Of a stretch of DNA of 64,000 nt, positions 61,588 to 64,000 are shown one piece after another (position 1 is the stretch's first letter; every line of letters begins with the position of its first letter). The notes beneath the pieces were generated by a model that was not told where the DNA came from, did no database searches, and saw only the letters and a program-made list of their open reading frames with translations. This DNA comes from Cymodocea nodosa (Eukaryota > Streptophyta > Magnoliopsida > Alismatales > Cymodoceaceae). The stretch covers positions 15,410,501 through 15,474,500 of the forward strand of contig CM072344.1 in NCBI GenBank assembly GCA_036874045.1, written 5' to 3'. A program made the position numbers and the translations under genes.

Positions 61588-63467
61588 TCACCTCAGGGAT
61601 GAAGCAAATTCCTTCTGGGAGTTCCTTAGGGTCAGTGTCATATACAAACCCTGCCAGAAGATAAAAATCATTAGGAACAGAGAGAAATTCAAGTGATTAA
61701 CAATATTTAAACGATTAAAAATGAATTTGGTGCCCTTTTCAATTCTTTTGGTAAAAGGAAACTTAATACTTCAAAGGAAGTTATGACAAACAAATTAAAA
61801 TCAATTAACTCAACAGAGATACAATGCTAGATAGGAAGAATTTTCCTTAATAAACAAATGAAGAAAATAAAATTTTGTAAAGCCTATTTTGAAGCTTATT
61901 AGGTAAATTTTCTGCCATTGTCTAGAGTAAAATATTTTACTATAAACAAAATGTCCCCTGAAAAGGAAAAAACAAACTATGTAAGAAAATTGGGAAAAAA
62001 AAGATTATTCACTTGCATGTCAACAAAAATTTGGTAATTATTTGTATGACATTTAAAAATTCATATTATTTATATGCCATTAAAAAAAATCAGCATTTTA
62101 CTTTACATTTCCCTACAGTTACCTTAACCATAGTTAACTCACTAACTATAGTATAAAAAATTTTAAAAAAAAGCAATTAATGAACGTTATGTTCATTTGT
62201 GAATGAAACTTAGTCATGATGATATTCTAGTAAAAATTATAAATTTTTAATAACATAAAGTAAATAAGAATTTTTGGGTAGCACATGAATAATTACCAAT
62301 ATTTTCAAAAAAATCCAAAAAAAATCTCAACTACAACAAAGATACCTTTCAAAACTGAAAACTGAAAAAAATTGATACTGAGGGAAAAAAAAAAAAAATG
62401 AATTGGTCTTTCATTTGTTTGAGACCAAAGGTTGCAGATCCATAATGACACTAATCCACGGCAGAATCTGTTAATAAACTATTAAACTAGCAAAATATTT
62501 TTGGTGGAACTCTGGTAAGCAACTTACGTTTGTTGTATGAATGGTAGCTCCAGTGGTCATGGTTATCTTCTGATCAGCAACCAGCTTAAAATCCATGCGC
62601 TGCAGAAGAATAGCAAGTGCAACAATTGCCTCTAGCATTGCAAACTGATCTCCAATACATTTACGTGGCCCACCACTGAAAGGAATAAACCTACACGAAA
62701 TATCACTTTCAGCATTCTATCAGGCAGGACGGGTATGACTTTTTGAATTATGCAATGTAAAATATAATAGAGTTAACATGGTTTTGATTTTTGAAGAAGA
62801 AAACGGATGGAACCATCTTTTTTCTTGATAGCCAAGACCATGGATGCCAGTTTTTTGTATTTTCAATATTTCAAAAGTAATGACCTTACATCATAATCCT
62901 GCTTTATATTCTACATTGTATTTATTACATAAGCTTGGATATTAATTTACAGTTAAATAACACAATCAAGTTTAATGTCTAAACTATGTTGAAATTTCAT
63001 AAAGCTTGGGAGCTTAATAAAATGAAGGGATTATAAAACTCAGATTTTATGAATCCTATATTTTATAACAAATTCAAATTTAACAAAATTTAATGATTCC
63101 CAATCCTCAGAGGATACAGGTATGATGGTAACTTATAAGTATGCCATTTTTGTCATATTAAACTGAATTTGGCACTCTATATAAATTTGCAATGCCTGTC
63201 AGTGTTCCTAATTTTTAGGAATCGTAAAATTTAGTTAAAGTTTGGATATATGTCAACATCCTAGCTGACTTAAAATTCATAAAGCCAGTGTACAGTTGAA
63301 AACCAATGGGTTATTGATATGGTTGTCCGAATCATATCCTTAACAGTAGTGACACCATACCACACTTAAGAGCATATGATGAACCTGAAATCAGTGTTCG
63401 TCTCATTTGGTGCTGGTTCCTCCAAGTTGAATCTTTCAGGAACAAATTCTTCGGCCCTATCCCAAAC
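61588..63467 (-). CDS. CYP97C1: Carotenoid epsilon-ring hydroxylase CYP97C (LUT1-like), 3' end
   Basis: Plastid cytochrome P450 that hydroxylates the epsilon ring of alpha-carotene derivatives in lutein synthesis. Only the last three recognisable exons are in the window: 63467-63385, 62690-62528 and 61650-61588, in phase; upstream exons lie beyond 64000. The segments read [20 protein letters not shown], then [21 protein letters not shown], then [18 protein letters not shown] and [23 protein letters not shown] carries the heme-ligating Cys. The wording NETNTDF...[11 protein letters not shown] matches CYP97C better than the A (QNF...LPFGGG) or B types. The C-terminus ([15 protein letters not shown]) is specific to this gene. 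The acceptor of the first exon has a weak pyrimidine tract. Confidence 0.92.
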
Positions 63468-64000
63468 CTTGGAAATGACAAGTAATTGTTGACATAAACA
63501 AAGCAGAATAAGGCAGTGGCACATTCTAAATATTCAGAAAAATAGTGGCATGTTCTATCACTGCACAATGAAATGCCATGCGGTTAATGTTAAAAGATAT
63601 ATCGTGTAAAAGATAAACATCATTCAATCAAAAGGCATGTGATTCATTGTCTGTAAACTGAATACTAATTTGCTAGATTTCATCCTAACTTAATCTTCTC
63701 CTTCACAAATATCTGCTAACTAAATGCTAATTTTCCACCTGCAGTTGCAAAGAAAATTGTATGTACAAAGAAAGGAAATCTGGTTCTAACACACACGCAA
63801 AGAAAAATGAAGACGAGAAAAGCAAAAAATGGAATTGCATATTGTGTGGAGAGCATAAATGCAACATTGAAAAGGATGTTACCCTATGGATAATAATCAA
63901 ATGTTAGAACAGTACTTGTCGGTTCCTTCTAAGTTCTAAAGAGAGAACCCTTTTTTCCTAAGAAACAGAAAGAGAAGAGCATTCTGAGATTTCACTGGGA
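63468..64000 (-). other. CYP97C intron (to the window edge)
   Basis: No coding segment matching the preceding CYP97 exon (expected to end near YNIHRSSE) was found here, so this is read as intron. The missing exons should lie beyond the right edge. Confidence 0.5.

Noticed and set aside
1-64000. CRISPR arrays, operons, toxin-antitoxin or phage systems
   Set aside because: The window is plant nuclear DNA with spliced genes; no such architecture is present.

Overview
The window is nuclear DNA of a flowering plant. It has spliced genes with plant GT-AG introns, plastid-targeted proteins (bL9c, sulfiredoxin, a CYP97C carotenoid hydroxylase), and long AT-rich intergenic stretches with degraded LTR elements. 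Two genes (SCL23-like and BAHD) are strongly GC-rich against an AT-rich background, which would suit a monocot. That placement is inference only.

Layout, left to right: GET3/ArsA-type ATPase first exon (-, runs off the left edge); about 5 kb of AT-rich intergenic DNA; cytosolic phosphoglycerate kinase (+, 6 exons, 401 aa); plastid sulfiredoxin (-, 5 exons, 160 aa); about 7 kb of AT-rich intergenic DNA; a tail-anchored long coiled-coil protein (+); about 5.7 kb of intergenic DNA with a dispersed repeat family and a 57-bp minisatellite; a GRAS factor resembling SCARECROW-LIKE 23 (-, no intron); a TLC-domain membrane protein (+, 8 coding exons, 265 aa); plastid ribosomal protein bL9c (+, 6 exons, 194 aa); splicing factor SF3A subunit 2 (-, 6 exons, 343 aa) whose 4.1-kb second intron holds LTR-element fossils; a BAHD acyltransferase (-, 2 exons); and the 3' end of a CYP97C carotenoid epsilon-hydroxylase (-, runs off the right edge).

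The genes are unrelated housekeeping and metabolic genes, not a pathway cluster. The sulfiredoxin, bL9c and CYP97C products all act in the plastid, but nothing suggests co-regulation. I assembled the exon models by hand from splice sites, reading phase and recalled family proteins. Those with continuous phase and near family length (PGK, SRX, TLC, bL9c, SF3A2) are solid. The 5' third of the coiled-coil gene and the start of the BAHD gene are uncertain.

I found no convincing new biological system. The most notable items are a possible frame problem or alternative acceptor in the coiled-coil gene, an acidic triplicated 15-residue repeat ahead of the BAHD domain, a minisatellite carrying telobox motifs, head-to-head LTR copies inside an SF3A2 intron, and a TRIM-like repeat cluster inside a bL9c intron.
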